From contig NZ_CP121668.1 of assembly GCF_029714425.1 (NCBI RefSeq), positions 4,485,501 through 4,549,500 of the forward strand: DNA of 64,000 nt. The letters are read 5' to 3'. Source of the stretch: Bradyrhizobium sp. CB2312 (GTDB lineage: Bacteria > Pseudomonadota > Alphaproteobacteria > Rhizobiales > Xanthobacteraceae). This document shows, piece after piece, positions 26,471 to 36,991 of the stretch (position 1 is its first letter; each line of letters starts with the position of its first letter). Under the pieces are notes generated by a model. It was not told the origin of the DNA. It was given only the letters and a program-made list of their open reading frames with translations, and did no database searches. Both the position numbers and the translations under genes were made by a program.

Positions 26471-26512
26471 CGGGCGAGGGCGCCTGCCGGGCGGCAGGCG
26501 GATCCTCGCCCG
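26471..26512. terminator. Long GC-rich hairpin between convergent genes
   Basis: CGGGCGAGG (26471-26479) pairs with CCTCGCCCG (26504-26512), and inside it CGCCTGCC (26481-26488) pairs with GGCAGGCG (26493-26500) around a GGGC loop. Its place between the small membrane gene and the cyclase gene suits a bidirectional terminator. Confidence 0.6.
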
Positions 26513-26541
26513 GGTCTTGGATCAGAGCATCGCGATCGAGA

Positions 26542-27477
26542 TCAGCGGATCGCGATCGGGTTGATCATCGCCTGCACGCCGCCGGTCCAGCGCGGCTGGC
26601 CCAGCACGAACAGGAATTCATAGCCCTTGTCCCGCGCGAGCGCCGCGGTGTCCATGTTCTCGAGGATGTAGGTTCCGTTCATCGCGAGCAGGATCTGGTG
26701 CACCTCGAACACGTTCTTGGACTCGAACGGCAGCACCTCCAGCGCCCAGGTGTCGGCGCCGATGGCGACGACGCCCTTGCCGGTGAGGTACTTCGCGCCT
26801 TCGACGCCGAGACCTGGCTCGCCCGCCGAGTAGCGCTTGTCGTCCTTGCCGATCAGGCTGAGCCAGCCGGTGTGGAAGATGACGACGTCGCCCTGGCGGA
26901 TCTCGACGTTCTGCTGCTTGGCGGCTTCCTCGATCTCCTTGACGTTGAAGGCGGTGCCTTCCTTCACCACGTCGGTCTTGAAGTAGGCGGCCATGTCGAG
27001 CAGCACGCCGCGGGTGACCATCGGCGGCACCTTCTCGATGCCGAGCTTCTTCAAGCCGGTCGGATCGGCGAAATCGGCGAGCTTGTTGCCGTTGTAGTAG
27101 ACATGCTCGACGCCGAGATGGCCGAGACCGTCGAGCTGGCTGCCGATGCCGACCCACGTATCGAGGATGTCGTCATTGTAGGTCGCCTTGTTGGGACCGA
27201 GGCCCGGGCTGCCGGCCTGTCCCGGCTGCACGATGGTGAGCTTGAAGGTGCGCGGCGGATAGGCGGGCGTCTGCGACGTGACGGGGATGCCTAGGGCGTA
27301 GGTCTTGCCGGTCTTCACCAGCGATGCCGCCTTCACCACGAGCTCAGGCGTCATGTAGTTGGCGGCGCCGATCTCGTCGTTCGGCCCCCATTTCGATTTG
27401 GTCCCGTCCTGAGCGCTTGCAGTCCCTGATATCGCCGACAACGCGACGACGCAGCACAACACGAGCGTATTGCGCAT
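26542..27477 (-). CDS. Exported cyclase family protein (kynurenine formamidase-like fold)
   Basis: The 311-residue product starts at ATG 27477 behind GGGAGG, with a signal peptide ending near GTASAQD (about residue 23). The DGLGHLGVEHVYYNG segment supplies metal-binding residues of the cyclase family (PF04199), which includes KynB and isatin hydrolase. VVIFHTGW and VVAIGADTWALE are also typical. It is probably a periplasmic metal-dependent hydrolase; substrate unknown. Confidence 0.87.
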   Translation of the reverse strand: MRNTLVLCCVVALSAISGTASAQDGTKSKWGPNDEIGAANYMTPELVVKAASLVKTGKTYALGIPVTSQTPAYPPRTFKLTIVQPGQAGSPGLGPNKATYNDDILDTWVGIGSQLDGLGHLGVEHVYYNGNKLADFADPTGLKKLGIEKVPPMVTRGVLLDMAAYFKTDVVKEGTAFNVKEIEEAAKQQNVEIRQGDVVIFHTGWLSLIGKDDKRYSAGEPGLGVEGAKYLTGKGVVAIGADTWALEVLPFESKNVFEVHQILLAMNGTYILENMDTAALARDKGYEFLFVLGQPRWTGGVQAMINPIAIR

Positions 27478-27677
27478 CGATAGTCCTCCCAGTGTTTCTT
27501 GCCGATGTTTGGCTTCGTTTTTGGTTTCGCGCTGGCCAGTCACTCATCCTAACGTAGAACGATCGCGCGCTTCAAAGCTTTTCGATGTGCTGCGCTGCGG
27601 CGGCTGAACGCAGCGCGCATTGATTCAAACGCGATGGATTTGTGACGAATTTCGTCGCGTGGAACGCTCGCGCGGCG

Positions 27678-28568
27678 TCAGGCCGCGATGACGTCGTCGT
27701 CCGACTTCAGGCAGGCGATGAAACCTTGAAGCGCGCTGTATTGATGTCCGGCGCGGCGCTGGATGAAGAGCGTCTCGACTCGTGCATGCGCGGCACCCAG
27801 CGCGTGGATCGACACGCTGCCGTTCATCGCGCTGCGCTCGACGACCGCCCGCGGCAACAGCGTCACGCCCATGTCGGCGGCGACACAGCCGATCATGCCG
27901 TCGAGCGTGCCGAGCTCGAAGCGTGTGGCCGATGGCCAGCCGAACTCGACGAACACCTGCTCGAGCCGCTGGCGGTAGGTGCAGCCGGTGCGGAACACCA
28001 GCGCGGTCGGCCCGGACTCCGGCGTGCCGGCGCGCAGTTCGGCAAGCGAGGCCCAGCGCCGGGCGCTGACCAGCACCAGCTCTTCGCGAAACGCGCTGGT
28101 CGCGGTGAGGTCGGCATGTGCGATGGGGCCTGCGACGAAGGCGCCGTCGAGCGCTCCTTCGAGCACGCCGGCGACCAGGTCGGCCGTGGTCGCGGTGCGC
28201 AGGGAGAGACGCACGGCGGGAAAGCGGCGGTGGAAATCGGCGAGCAGCGGCGGCAATCGCACGGCTGCCGTCGTCTCCATCGAGCCGATCGCCAGCGGCC
28301 CCTTCGGCTCGCCGTCGTCGCGCGCGGCGAGCAGGGCTTCGCGCGAGAGCGCCGCCATCCGTTGGGCATAGGGCAGCAGGCGCTTGCCGGCGCCGGTCAG
28401 TGTCATGCCGCGGCTGTGGCGCTCGAACAGCGGCGTGCCGATCTCCGCCTCGAGCGCCTTCACGCGCTGGGTGACGTTGGACTGCACGGTGTTCAGCTCC
28501 TCCGCGGCACGGGTGATGCCGCCGGCGCGGGCGACCGCGGCGAAGGTCTGGATGTCGCTGAGTTCCAT
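27678..28568 (-). CDS. LysR family transcriptional regulator
   Basis: The 296-residue product has the LysR N-terminal helix-turn-helix (TFAAVARAGGITRAAEELNTVQSNVTQRVKALE) and a C-terminal effector domain (GMIGCVAADMGVTLLPRAVVE). It is divergent from the nitronate monooxygenase-like gene at 28667, the usual layout for a LysR target. The gap of about 98 bases is too short for an independent unit and probably holds the shared operator. Confidence 0.93.
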   Translation of the reverse strand: MELSDIQTFAAVARAGGITRAAEELNTVQSNVTQRVKALEAEIGTPLFERHSRGMTLTGAGKRLLPYAQRMAALSREALLAARDDGEPKGPLAIGSMETTAAVRLPPLLADFHRRFPAVRLSLRTATTADLVAGVLEGALDGAFVAGPIAHADLTATSAFREELVLVSARRWASLAELRAGTPESGPTALVFRTGCTYRQRLEQVFVEFGWPSATRFELGTLDGMIGCVAADMGVTLLPRAVVERSAMNGSVSIHALGAAHARVETLFIQRRAGHQYSALQGFIACLKSDDDVIAA

Positions 28569-28666
28569 GGCGCCGTTTCGCTTTCGAGATGGCTACGTTC
28601 GTAACAATTCATTTTTCGAGAATGCTAGTCGGCCCTAGTCTTGCTGTCCAGATCGGAGGAAGCGCC

Positions 28667-29692
28667 GTGCCAATGACGACCTCGCTGACCACGTTGCTGG
28701 AGATCAGGCATCCCATCCTGCTGGCGCCGATGGACATCGTCGCCGGCAGTCGTCTGGTGACGGCCGTGAGCCGTGCCGGCGGTTTCGGCATTCTCGGCGG
28801 CGGCTATGGCGAGCGGACGTGGCTGGAGCAGGAGACGGCGAAGCTCGCCGAACTGCGTGCGCCGTTCGGCATCGGCTTCATCACCTGGAGTCTCGCCAGG
28901 CGGCCGGAGCTTCTCGATATCGCGCTTGCCGCAAAGCCGTCCGCGATCATGCTGTCGTTCGGCGATCCCGCTCCGTTCGCGCGCAGGATCAAGTCATCAG
29001 GCGCGCACCTGATCTGTCAGGTGCAGGACGAAGCGATGGCGCGGCAAGCGCTCGATGCCGGCGCCGACATCCTGATCGCACAGGGGACGGAGGCCGGCGG
29101 TCACGGCGCCTCCCGCACCACCGTCGATCTCGTGCCCGCAATCGTCGATCTCGCTGCGGGCCGCGTGCCCGTGGTCGCGGCCGGTGGCATCGCCGACGGG
29201 CGCGGGCTCGCCGCGATGATGATGCTGGGGGCAAGCGGCGTGCTGCTCGGCACACGCTTCTATGCCAGCCGCGAGGCCGATGGCGCCGAGGAAGCCAAGC
29301 GGCGCATTTGCGCGGCGAACAGCGGTTCGACGGTGCGCGGTATCATCTTCGATCTCTCCCGCAACAATGTCTGGCCGGCGCCTTTCACGGGAAGGTGTCT
29401 GGTCAACGATCACGCCAGGCGCTGGATCGGGCGCGAGGTCGAGCTGATGCAGAATGTCGCCGCAGTCGCGGCGGACTATGCTGCGGCGAAAGCCGCCGGC
29501 AATTTCGACGTCGCGGCCGTGATCGCGGGCGAGGCGGTCGGCCTGATCCATGATATTCCCCCAGCGGCCGAGATCGTCGAACGGATTGTGGTGGAGGCGG
29601 GGCAGCTGCTTGCTGGGCGGCGCAACTCCGTTGCTTCTTTCCCTTCTCCCCTTGTGGGAGAAGGTGGCGCGGATGCAATCCGCGCCGGATGA
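28667..29692 (+). CDS. Nitronate monooxygenase-like flavoprotein (copy 1)
   Basis: A GGAGGA site best fits GTG 28667 (341 residues); ATG 28673 is the alternative. The TIM barrel shows HPILLAPMDIVAG, QGTEAGGHGASRTT and VVAAGGIADGRGLAAMMMLGASGVLLGTRF, the FMN phosphate site of 2-nitropropane dioxygenase/NMO proteins. The last roughly 18 codons (FPSPLVGEGGADAIRAG) come from the palindromic repeat that follows, so the C-terminus has been extended or replaced by repeat DNA. A LysR gene is divergent upstream. Confidence 0.87.
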   Translation: MPMTTSLTTLLEIRHPILLAPMDIVAGSRLVTAVSRAGGFGILGGGYGERTWLEQETAKLAELRAPFGIGFITWSLARRPELLDIALAAKPSAIMLSFGDPAPFARRIKSSGAHLICQVQDEAMARQALDAGADILIAQGTEAGGHGASRTTVDLVPAIVDLAAGRVPVVAAGGIADGRGLAAMMMLGASGVLLGTRFYASREADGAEEAKRRICAANSGSTVRGIIFDLSRNNVWPAPFTGRCLVNDHARRWIGREVELMQNVAAVAADYAAAKAAGNFDVAAVIAGEAVGLIHDIPPAAEIVERIVVEAGQLLAGRRNSVASFPSPLVGEGGADAIRAG

Positions 29693-29813
29693 GGGGTTCT
29701 ATCCGCGGAGAACAAAGTCAAATCTGAGAGGTCTGTCTCCGCGGATGCAAACCCCTCACCCGTCTCGCCGCTCCGCGGCGATCCACCCTCTCCCACAAGG
29801 GGAGAGGGGAAGA
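29638..29813. repeat. Long near-palindromic repeat overlapping a CDS end
   Basis: The two ends mirror each other: TCTCCCCTTGTGGGAGA near 29645 and TCTCCCACAAGGGGAGA at 29789-29805. Inside are GAGGGGTT/AACCCCTC and ATCCGCGGAGA (29701-29711)/TCTCCGCGGAT (29736-29746). The element fills the gap between the two NMO-like genes and encodes the end of the first. Confidence 0.75.
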
Positions 29814-29833
29814 GCGAATACGAGGCATGAACC

Positions 29834-31277
<1,444 letters not shown>

Positions 31278-31298
31278 TTCAATTCGGGACGTGGTCCG

Positions 31299-31523
31299 AT
31301 GTGCCTGCTTTGCGACGACGAGAAGGCCTATCAGGCCTACATGAACTATCTCGACAAGATGGAGCGGCAGGGCAAGGCTGCCGATCCCAATGTCGCCGTC
31401 AATGCCGTGCTCGACGAGATCGAGGCCGCCGCGAAAGCGGCAGCCAAGAAAAACGTCATGCAAGACGACCCGGCCAACGACAAGACCCTGTCTCCGTTCT
31501 TCTGCAGCCCGATCAATAAATGA
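31299..31523 (+). CDS. Small CxxC protein between gatC and gatA
   Basis: The 74-residue product begins [21 protein letters not shown]. It continues with an acidic/alanine-rich helix and ends [12 protein letters not shown] CxxC pair at residues 2-5 and a third cysteine near residue 69 could bind a metal or form a disulfide. It lies 21 bases after gatC, and its ATGA stop/start overlap with gatA implies translational coupling. I recognise no named family and give no function beyond probable co-expression with the amidotransferase. Confidence 0.8.
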   Translation: MCLLCDDEKAYQAYMNYLDKMERQGKAADPNVAVNAVLDEIEAAAKAAAKKNVMQDDPANDKTLSPFFCSPINK

Positions 31524-32995
31524 CCGATTTGACATCGCTGACGCTCGCCGAAGCCCGCAAGGGTCTCACGGCCAAGACTTTCACGTCGCTCGAACTGACC
31601 GACGCGCATCTGAGCGCGATCGAAGCCGCGCGCGTGCTCAACGCCTTCGTGATGGAGACGCCGGACCAGGCGCGCAGCATGGCGCGCGAGGCGGACAGCA
31701 AGATCGCCAAGGGTGATGCAGGTCCGCTCGCGGGCATCCCGCTCGGCATCAAGGACCTGTTCGCGACCAAGGGCGTGCGCACCACGGCGTGCTCAAAGAT
31801 CCTCGGCAATTTCGTGCCGACCTATGAGTCCACCGTCACCTCGCAGCTCTGGCGCGATGGCGCCGTGATGCTCGGCAAGCTCAACAATGACGAGTTCGCG
31901 ATGGGCTCGGCGAACGAGACCTCGTGCTTCGGTCCGGTCGGCAATCCATGGCGGCACGAGGGAAGCAACACGACGCTGGTGCCGGGCGGCTCGTCCGGCG
32001 GCTCGGCCTCGGCCGTTGCGGCGCTGCTCTGCATGGGCGCGACCGCGACCGACACCGGCGGCTCGATCCGCCAGCCGGCGGCGTTCACCGCGACCGTCGG
32101 CATCAAGCCGACCTATGGCCGTTGCTCGCGCTGGGGCATCGTCGCCTTTGCCTCCTCGCTCGACCAGGCAGGTCCGATCGCGCGCACAACGCGCGATGCC
32201 GCGATGCTGCTGCGCTCGATGGCCGGCCACGATCCGAAGGACACGACCTCGGTCGACATCCCGGTGCCGGACTACGAGGCCGCGATCGGCAAGTCCGTGA
32301 AGGGCATGAAGATCGGCATCCCCAGGGAGTATCGTCTCGACGGCATGCCGGCCGAGATCGAGAAACTTTGGGAAGAGGGCGCGGCGTGGCTGAAGGCCGC
32401 GGGCGCCGAGCTCGTCGAGATATCGCTGCCGCACACCAAATACGCGCTGCCGGCCTATTACATCGTGGCCCCCGCGGAGGCATCCTCCAACCTCGCGCGC
32501 TATGACGGCGTCCGCTACGGCCTGCGCGAGCAGGGTAAGAACATCATCGAGCTCTACGAGAACACCCGCGCCGAAGGTTTTGGCGCGGAGGTACGCCGCC
32601 GCGTCATGATCGGCACCTATGTGCTCTCCGCCGGCTATTACGACGCCTATTATCTGCGCGCCCAGAAAGTGCGCACGCTGATCAAGAAGGATTTTGAGGA
32701 TTGCTTCGCGAGGGGCGTCGACGCGATCCTGACGCCGGCGACGCCGTCGGCCGCCTTCGGCATCGGCGAGAAAGGCGGTGCCGATCCCGTCGAGATGTAT
32801 CTCAACGACATCTTCACCGTGACCGTGAACATGGCGGGCCTGCCCGGCATCGCCGTGCCCGCCGGCAAGGACTCGCAGGGTCTGCCGCTCGGGCTGCAGC
32901 TGATCGGCCGTCCATTCGACGAGGAGACGCTGTTCTCGCTCGGCGAGGTGATCGAGCAGGCCGCCGGCCGCTTCACGCCCGCGAGGTGGTGGTGA
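31520..32995 (+). CDS. gatA: Asp/Glu-tRNA amidotransferase subunit A
   Basis: The 491-residue amidase-family glutaminase subunit has the catalytic lysine in [16 protein letters not shown] and the two serines in [15 protein letters not shown]...[39 protein letters not shown] is typical of GatA. It releases ammonia from glutamine (or asparagine) for GatB. It starts inside the stop of the small CxxC gene, and its stop overlaps the GTG start of the next ORF. Confidence 0.98.
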   Translation: MTDLTSLTLAEARKGLTAKTFTSLELTDAHLSAIEAARVLNAFVMETPDQARSMAREADSKIAKGDAGPLAGIPLGIKDLFATKGVRTTACSKILGNFVPTYESTVTSQLWRDGAVMLGKLNNDEFAMGSANETSCFGPVGNPWRHEGSNTTLVPGGSSGGSASAVAALLCMGATATDTGGSIRQPAAFTATVGIKPTYGRCSRWGIVAFASSLDQAGPIARTTRDAAMLLRSMAGHDPKDTTSVDIPVPDYEAAIGKSVKGMKIGIPREYRLDGMPAEIEKLWEEGAAWLKAAGAELVEISLPHTKYALPAYYIVAPAEASSNLARYDGVRYGLREQGKNIIELYENTRAEGFGAEVRRRVMIGTYVLSAGYYDAYYLRAQKVRTLIKKDFEDCFARGVDAILTPATPSAAFGIGEKGGADPVEMYLNDIFTVTVNMAGLPGIAVPAGKDSQGLPLGLQLIGRPFDEETLFSLGEVIEQAAGRFTPARWW

Positions 32996-33288
32996 ATGTC
33001 GCGGCATTCATCGCGAGCGTCGACGGCGCGGCGCCCGCGCCTGACCTGAGCGCGCCGCTCGCAGGTCTCTGGTGGGCCGCCAAGGGCAACTGGGACCAGG
33101 CGCACAAGATCGTTCAGGACGACAGCGGCCGCGACGCCGCCTGGGTGCATGCATACTTGCACCGGGTCGAAGGCGATCTCGGCAATGCCGGCTACTGGTA
33201 CCGTCAGGCCGGTAAGCCGGCGGCAAAGGATTCATTGGAAGCGGAGTGGCAGCGGATCGCTGCCACGCTGCTCGGGAGCACGACATGA
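32992..33288 (+). CDS. Small hypothetical protein between gatA and gatB
   Basis: The most likely start is GTG 32992, overlapping the gatA TGA (two more in-frame GTGs precede it), giving 98 residues. The protein is rich in Trp and Ala: [47 protein letters not shown] and [14 protein letters not shown]. The pattern suggests one or two TPR/Sel1-like helical hairpins. Its stop overlaps the gatB start as ATGA, so it is translated between gatA and gatB. Function is unknown. Confidence 0.82.
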   Translation: MNVAAFIASVDGAAPAPDLSAPLAGLWWAAKGNWDQAHKIVQDDSGRDAAWVHAYLHRVEGDLGNAGYWYRQAGKPAAKDSLEAEWQRIAATLLGSTT

Positions 33289-34763
33289 GCACGGCCACGC
33301 ACAAGATTCTCAAAGGCGCCACCGGCGATTGGGAGATGGTCATCGGCATGGAGATCCATGCCCAGGTGACCTCGAACGCGAAGCTGTTCTCGGGCGCGTC
33401 CACCGCGTTCGGCGGCGAGCCGAACAGCCACGTGTCGCTGGTCGACGCCGCGATGCCGGGCATGCTGCCCGTCATCAACGAGGAATGCGTCAAGCAGGCT
33501 GTCCGGACCGGGCTTGGTCTCAACGCAAAGATCAATCTGCGTTCGGTGTTCGACCGCAAGAACTATTTCTATCCTGACCTGCCGCAGGGCTACCAGATCA
33601 GCCAGTACAAGTCGCCTGTCGTGGGCGAGGGCGAGGTGCTGGTCGAGCTCGAAGGCGGCCGCAGCGTCTCGATCGGCATCGAGCGCCTGCACCTGGAGCA
33701 GGATCCCGGCAAAATGCTGCACGACCAGTCGCCGTCGCTGTCCTTCATCGATTTCAACCGCTGCGGCGTGGCGCTGATGGAGATTGTCTCAAAGCCGGAC
33801 ATCCGCGACGCCGAGCAGGCCAAGGCCTATGTGACCAAGCTGCGCTCAATCATGCGCTATCTCGGCACCTGTGACGGTGACATGGAGAAGGGAAGCCTGC
33901 GCGCCGATGTGAACGTTTCCGTGCGTAAGCCTGGCGGACCGCTCGGCACCCGTTGCGAAATCAAGAACATGAACTCGATCGCCTTTATCGGCCAGGCGAT
34001 CGAATATGAAGCGAGGCGACAGATCGAGATCATCGAGGACGGTGGGCAGATCGAGCAGGAGACGCGTCGGTTCGACCCCAACAAGGGCGAGACGCGCTCG
34101 ATGCGCTCGAAGGAAGAGGCGCACGACTATCGCTACTTTCCCGATCCGGATTTGCTGCCGCTGGAGTTCTCGCAGGCCTTCGTCGACGAGCTGAAAGCGA
34201 AGCTGCCGGAGTTGCCGGACCAGAAGAAGACGCGCTTCGTCGCGGACTTCGGCCTGTCGGCCTATGACGCGAGCGTGCTGGTCGCCGAGCGCGAGAGCGC
34301 GGTCTTCTACGAGACCGTGCTCGATAAGCTCGCCAACCGCGCCCGCGACGGCAAGATGGCGGCGAACTGGGTGATCAACGAGCTGTTCGGCCGTCTCAAC
34401 AAGGAAGGCCGGGATATTGCGGGCGCTCCGGTCAACGCCGAACAGCTTGCGGCCATCATCGACCTGATCGGCGAGGGCACGATCTCGGGCAAGATCGCCA
34501 AGGATCTGTTCGAGATCGTCTGGCAGGAGGGCGGCGATCCCCGCGCGCTGGTCGAAAGCCGCGGCATGAAGCAGGTGACGGATCTTTCGGCGATCGAAAA
34601 GGTTGTCGACGACATCATCGCGGCCAATCCCGACAAGGCGGCGCAGGTCAAGGACAAGCCGCAGTCGCTCGGCTGGTTCGTCGGCCAGGTGATGAAGGCG
34701 TCCGGCGGCAAGGCCAACCCGCAGAGCGTCAACGACCTGCTCAAGTCCAAGCTCGGCGTCTAG
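33285..34763 (+). CDS. gatB: Asp/Glu-tRNA amidotransferase subunit B
   Basis: From ATG 33285 the 492-residue product shows the GatB signatures [65 protein letters not shown] and [16 protein letters not shown]-terminal YqeY-like helical tail ends with the [12 protein letters not shown]...[14 protein letters not shown] motif. It activates the tRNA-bound carboxylate with ATP and amidates it. It is the last gene of the gat operon. Confidence 0.98.
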   Translation: MSTATHKILKGATGDWEMVIGMEIHAQVTSNAKLFSGASTAFGGEPNSHVSLVDAAMPGMLPVINEECVKQAVRTGLGLNAKINLRSVFDRKNYFYPDLPQGYQISQYKSPVVGEGEVLVELEGGRSVSIGIERLHLEQDPGKMLHDQSPSLSFIDFNRCGVALMEIVSKPDIRDAEQAKAYVTKLRSIMRYLGTCDGDMEKGSLRADVNVSVRKPGGPLGTRCEIKNMNSIAFIGQAIEYEARRQIEIIEDGGQIEQETRRFDPNKGETRSMRSKEEAHDYRYFPDPDLLPLEFSQAFVDELKAKLPELPDQKKTRFVADFGLSAYDASVLVAERESAVFYETVLDKLANRARDGKMAANWVINELFGRLNKEGRDIAGAPVNAEQLAAIIDLIGEGTISGKIAKDLFEIVWQEGGDPRALVESRGMKQVTDLSAIEKVVDDIIAANPDKAAQVKDKPQSLGWFVGQVMKASGGKANPQSVNDLLKSKLGV

Positions 34764-35327
34764 CCTCACGCGTTCGAACGAGGTGACGACATGCGTCGTC
34801 GCCTCGCTTCACCTTGCGATGCACGCTCGCGCGCGTCGTCGACGGCAATCGTCATCCGCTCAAGGGCGCGCAGCGCCACCGAATCGCGGCCCGCGCGATT
34901 CGCGCGAAACGGCGACTTGCAGACGCTCTGACGAGCGCTTCCGCCGTTAAGCATGAAAATAATTTCGTTGCCAAAATTCGCGACTCAGAGTCCGCGACTC
35001 TGCCCCGCGACGCGATCGCGCGCGTTGCAGCGCGCGTCATCGCGTCGATCACGCATGATGTGCATGCGCAGAATATTACTTGCTGCATAGGGTTTTCTTG
35101 CAATCGCTGTGCTCGTCGACGTCGATACTGCGCGAAGCATTTGCAATCGCGGACGCGTGTCGCCGCGTGTCGGCAAATCAGGCGCGGCTGGCGCACGCGC
35201 GCTGCGTCGTCAACACTTCCTTAAGTGAGAAGATGTTTTTTTCGTCGTGTTGGTGTATTCGGGGTGAGTGCATTCGATCCCCGAATGCGCGCAGCGATTA
35301 AAGCCATCTCACACATCGGAGGGCAAC
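34764..35327. other. CG-dense non-coding leader upstream of the lysine-rich minigene
   Basis: No convincing gene is visible in these 564 bases. The stretch is unusually rich in CGCG palindromes (for example CGCGCG-TTGCAG-CGCGCG near 35022-35039 and GACTCAGAGTC near 34982). A perfect 8-bp stem ATTCGGGG/CCCCGAAT (35257-35264 and 35279-35286) stands 42 bases before the minigene start. It could be a long 5' leader, a small RNA or a protein-binding region. Confidence 0.5.
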
Positions 35328-35420
35328 ATGGCCAAGAAAGCGAAGAAGGCGAAGAAGGCGAAGAGCGCAGTGAAGAAGACTGCGAAGAAGACCCGCAAGG
35401 TCGCGAAGAAGAAGAAGTAA
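35328..35420 (+). CDS. Lysine-rich 30-residue histone-like minigene
   Basis: A strong CGGAGGG site precedes ATG 35328. The 30 codons encode MAKKAKKAKKAKSAVKKTAK and ten further residues, KTRKVAKKKK: 18 lysines and one arginine in 30 residues. The AKK repeats resemble the C-terminal tails of histone H1-like bacterial proteins (Hc1, AlgP, topoisomerase tails). It is probably a free DNA- or RNA-binding peptide. The ribosome site, the all-AAG/AAA usage and the two hairpins just after the stop (AACTTC/GAAGTT and GCCGGCT/AGCCGGC) argue for a real gene. Confidence 0.7.
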   Translation: MAKKAKKAKKAKSAVKKTAKKTRKVAKKKK

Positions 35421-35455
35421 CTTCGCTTCTGAAGTTGCCGGCTCCTGAAGCCGGC
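35419..35455 (+). terminator. Two adjacent stem-loops after the lysine-rich minigene
   Basis: AACTTC-GCTTCT-GAAGTT (35419-35436) is followed directly by GCCGGCT-CCTGA-AGCCGGC (35437-35455). There is no clear T-run, so this may be a processing or stabilising structure rather than a simple intrinsic terminator. Confidence 0.45.
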
Positions 35456-36272
35456 ACGTCATCAGCGCCTCCCAGAGGTTCTGGTCGACGATAGAGGGTG
35501 TCGGCGAGACATCAGGTCAACGGTCGGATCGTTCTCTTTGACGGTCCGGCAGAAGAAACGAGTTTTCTTCGTTCGGTGCGGTTCTCTTTCCAAAGGGCTC
35601 CGCAATTTCACAAACGGCCTTTGGCCAACGTGAAATCTGGTCCTGACGTGTTCGCCGACGCCCTCGTTCTCCCTGAGGCCGGGGTATTGCCGGCATTCCC
35701 TTTTCCGACATTGCTGATCTGACCGCGACGTCGTCGCGCCGCCTTGGCTGTACCGTTTCGAGACGGGACAGGGCTGCGGCGAACTGTCGTTGGCTGCGAC
35801 GGCCGTTGCCTGGGCGCTGTGCAAAGCCGTTTACGATCCATTCTCCCGTTTCGATCGTTGCGCGAGGCGGCATGATGTCCGCGGGTGGGGCCGCACGAGG
35901 CGGCCACTTGCGCTTTGCCGACGATCCGCTTCCCAAAATTGCAGCCGCAGAAGACGCGCCAGTGTGCGCGATGGTTATCGATGTCCCAAAATGCTGGGGT
36001 AAACGGAATCTAACGAATCTCAGAAGTGCCTGCAAAACGAAGACTTCTTGCATTCGTCGCGCGGATGCCGCGCGCTCGCGTTTACGTCTGCTTCATTGCG
36101 ATACTTAAACTGCCATTCAAATTTGCCCGCCATCATCGCCTTCAACAAGCCGGCAAACGGCATTGGGGATGAGTTGAACAGTGCATGATCCCGGGAAGGG
36201 GCATGCACATCAGAGTTGGACGGGAGCCGCGCTCGGGGGAACGAGGCGGCACAAGAAAAAAGGGGATGCGTT
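35456..36272. other. Long stretch without a convincing gene
   Basis: Both strands have open frames of 60-180 codons here. None has a good ribosome site, a recognisable domain or normal composition; those on the minus strand are Arg-rich shadows. The only notable sequence is the approach to 36273, which has an AAAAAAGGGG ribosome site. The region may hold interspersed repeats or decayed genes. Confidence 0.4.
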
Positions 36273-36539
36273 ATGTTTCAGGGTACTTTCGATCTCGAGA
36301 CGGCGACGCCGATCGATGCGAGCGCGCTGTCGGACGTGCTGTTCGAGCGCGGGATCTACTGGGCGAGCGGCCGCTCCGGCCTCGTCGATCTCGTCGCCGC
36401 GCACAAATGGTTCAATCTCGCCGCGCTGAAGGGCCGCAAGGACGCCGTGGCGCTGCGCCAGGAAGTCGCGGGCCAGATGTCGGATGCCGAGATCGCTGCC
36501 GCCCAGCGCGATGCGAGGGCGTGGGTTTCGGCTCACTGA
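36273..36539 (+). CDS. Small Sel1-like repeat protein
   Basis: From ATG 36273 (AGGGG upstream) the 88-residue product contains LFERGIYWASGRSGLVDLVAAHKWFNLAALKGRKDAVALR. This is one Sel1/TPR-like helical pair with the AxxWFxxAAxxGxxxA pattern. QMSDAEIAAAQRDARAW follows, which is typical of C-termini in this family. Such short Sel1 proteins are usually protein-interaction modules. No operon partner is apparent. Confidence 0.78.
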   Translation: MFQGTFDLETATPIDASALSDVLFERGIYWASGRSGLVDLVAAHKWFNLAALKGRKDAVALRQEVAGQMSDAEIAAAQRDARAWVSAH

Positions 36540-36635
36540 ACCCGAGCATCGCATCCGGCCCCGTGTTTTCACCGGGTGATTTGGTTGCGCTGAATCAAGC
36601 CCAGCATCGTGCCTCCGCTTCAGAACCCGCGCGGC

Positions 36636-36857
36636 ATGAGCAACCCCGACAAGAATGACTCCGTCCCGGGTCACTGGCTGCCGATTCAGATAGCGCCCGA
36701 CGATTGCGATCTGGAACTCGGACGGCCGCACAAGACCGGCATTTTGCCGCTCACCTTTCCCTGTCGGCGCAGGGCTGGCGTCTGGTTCAATGTCTGGACC
36801 GGCGAGGCGGTGCTGATCTCGCCCTCGCATTGGCGGATCTGGCGATCCCGCACCTAG
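36636..36857 (+). CDS. Small hypothetical protein
   Basis: ATG 36636 opens 73 codons beginning MSNPDKNDSVPGHWLPIQIA. It continues with TGILPLTFPCRRRAGVWFNVWTGEAV and a Trp-rich end. The composition (Pro, Trp, balanced charge) is more protein-like than the surrounding frames, but the ribosome site is weak. I recognise no family. Confidence 0.45.
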   Translation: MSNPDKNDSVPGHWLPIQIAPDDCDLELGRPHKTGILPLTFPCRRRAGVWFNVWTGEAVLISPSHWRIWRSRT

Positions 36858-36991
36858 GTGTGGGCGCACATATATAAGAGAGCGCGAATCGGCTGAACTC
36901 AGCCGCGCTCATCCTTGCGCCAGGCTTTCGCGCCGGGGGCACGAGCGCATTCAGGTGAAAGAACAGAGTCGGGCTGATTCTTGAGCGACCC

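Noticed and set aside
34764..35230. CRISPR-like array suspected in the CG-rich stretch
   Set aside because: The repeats are short CGCG palindromes of varying spacing and sequence, without equal-length repeats or spacers, and no cas genes are near.
35498..35722. Plus-strand frame of 74 residues after the lysine-rich minigene
   Set aside because: Poor start context and no recognisable features. Frames of similar length exist on both strands here, as expected for GC-rich non-coding DNA.
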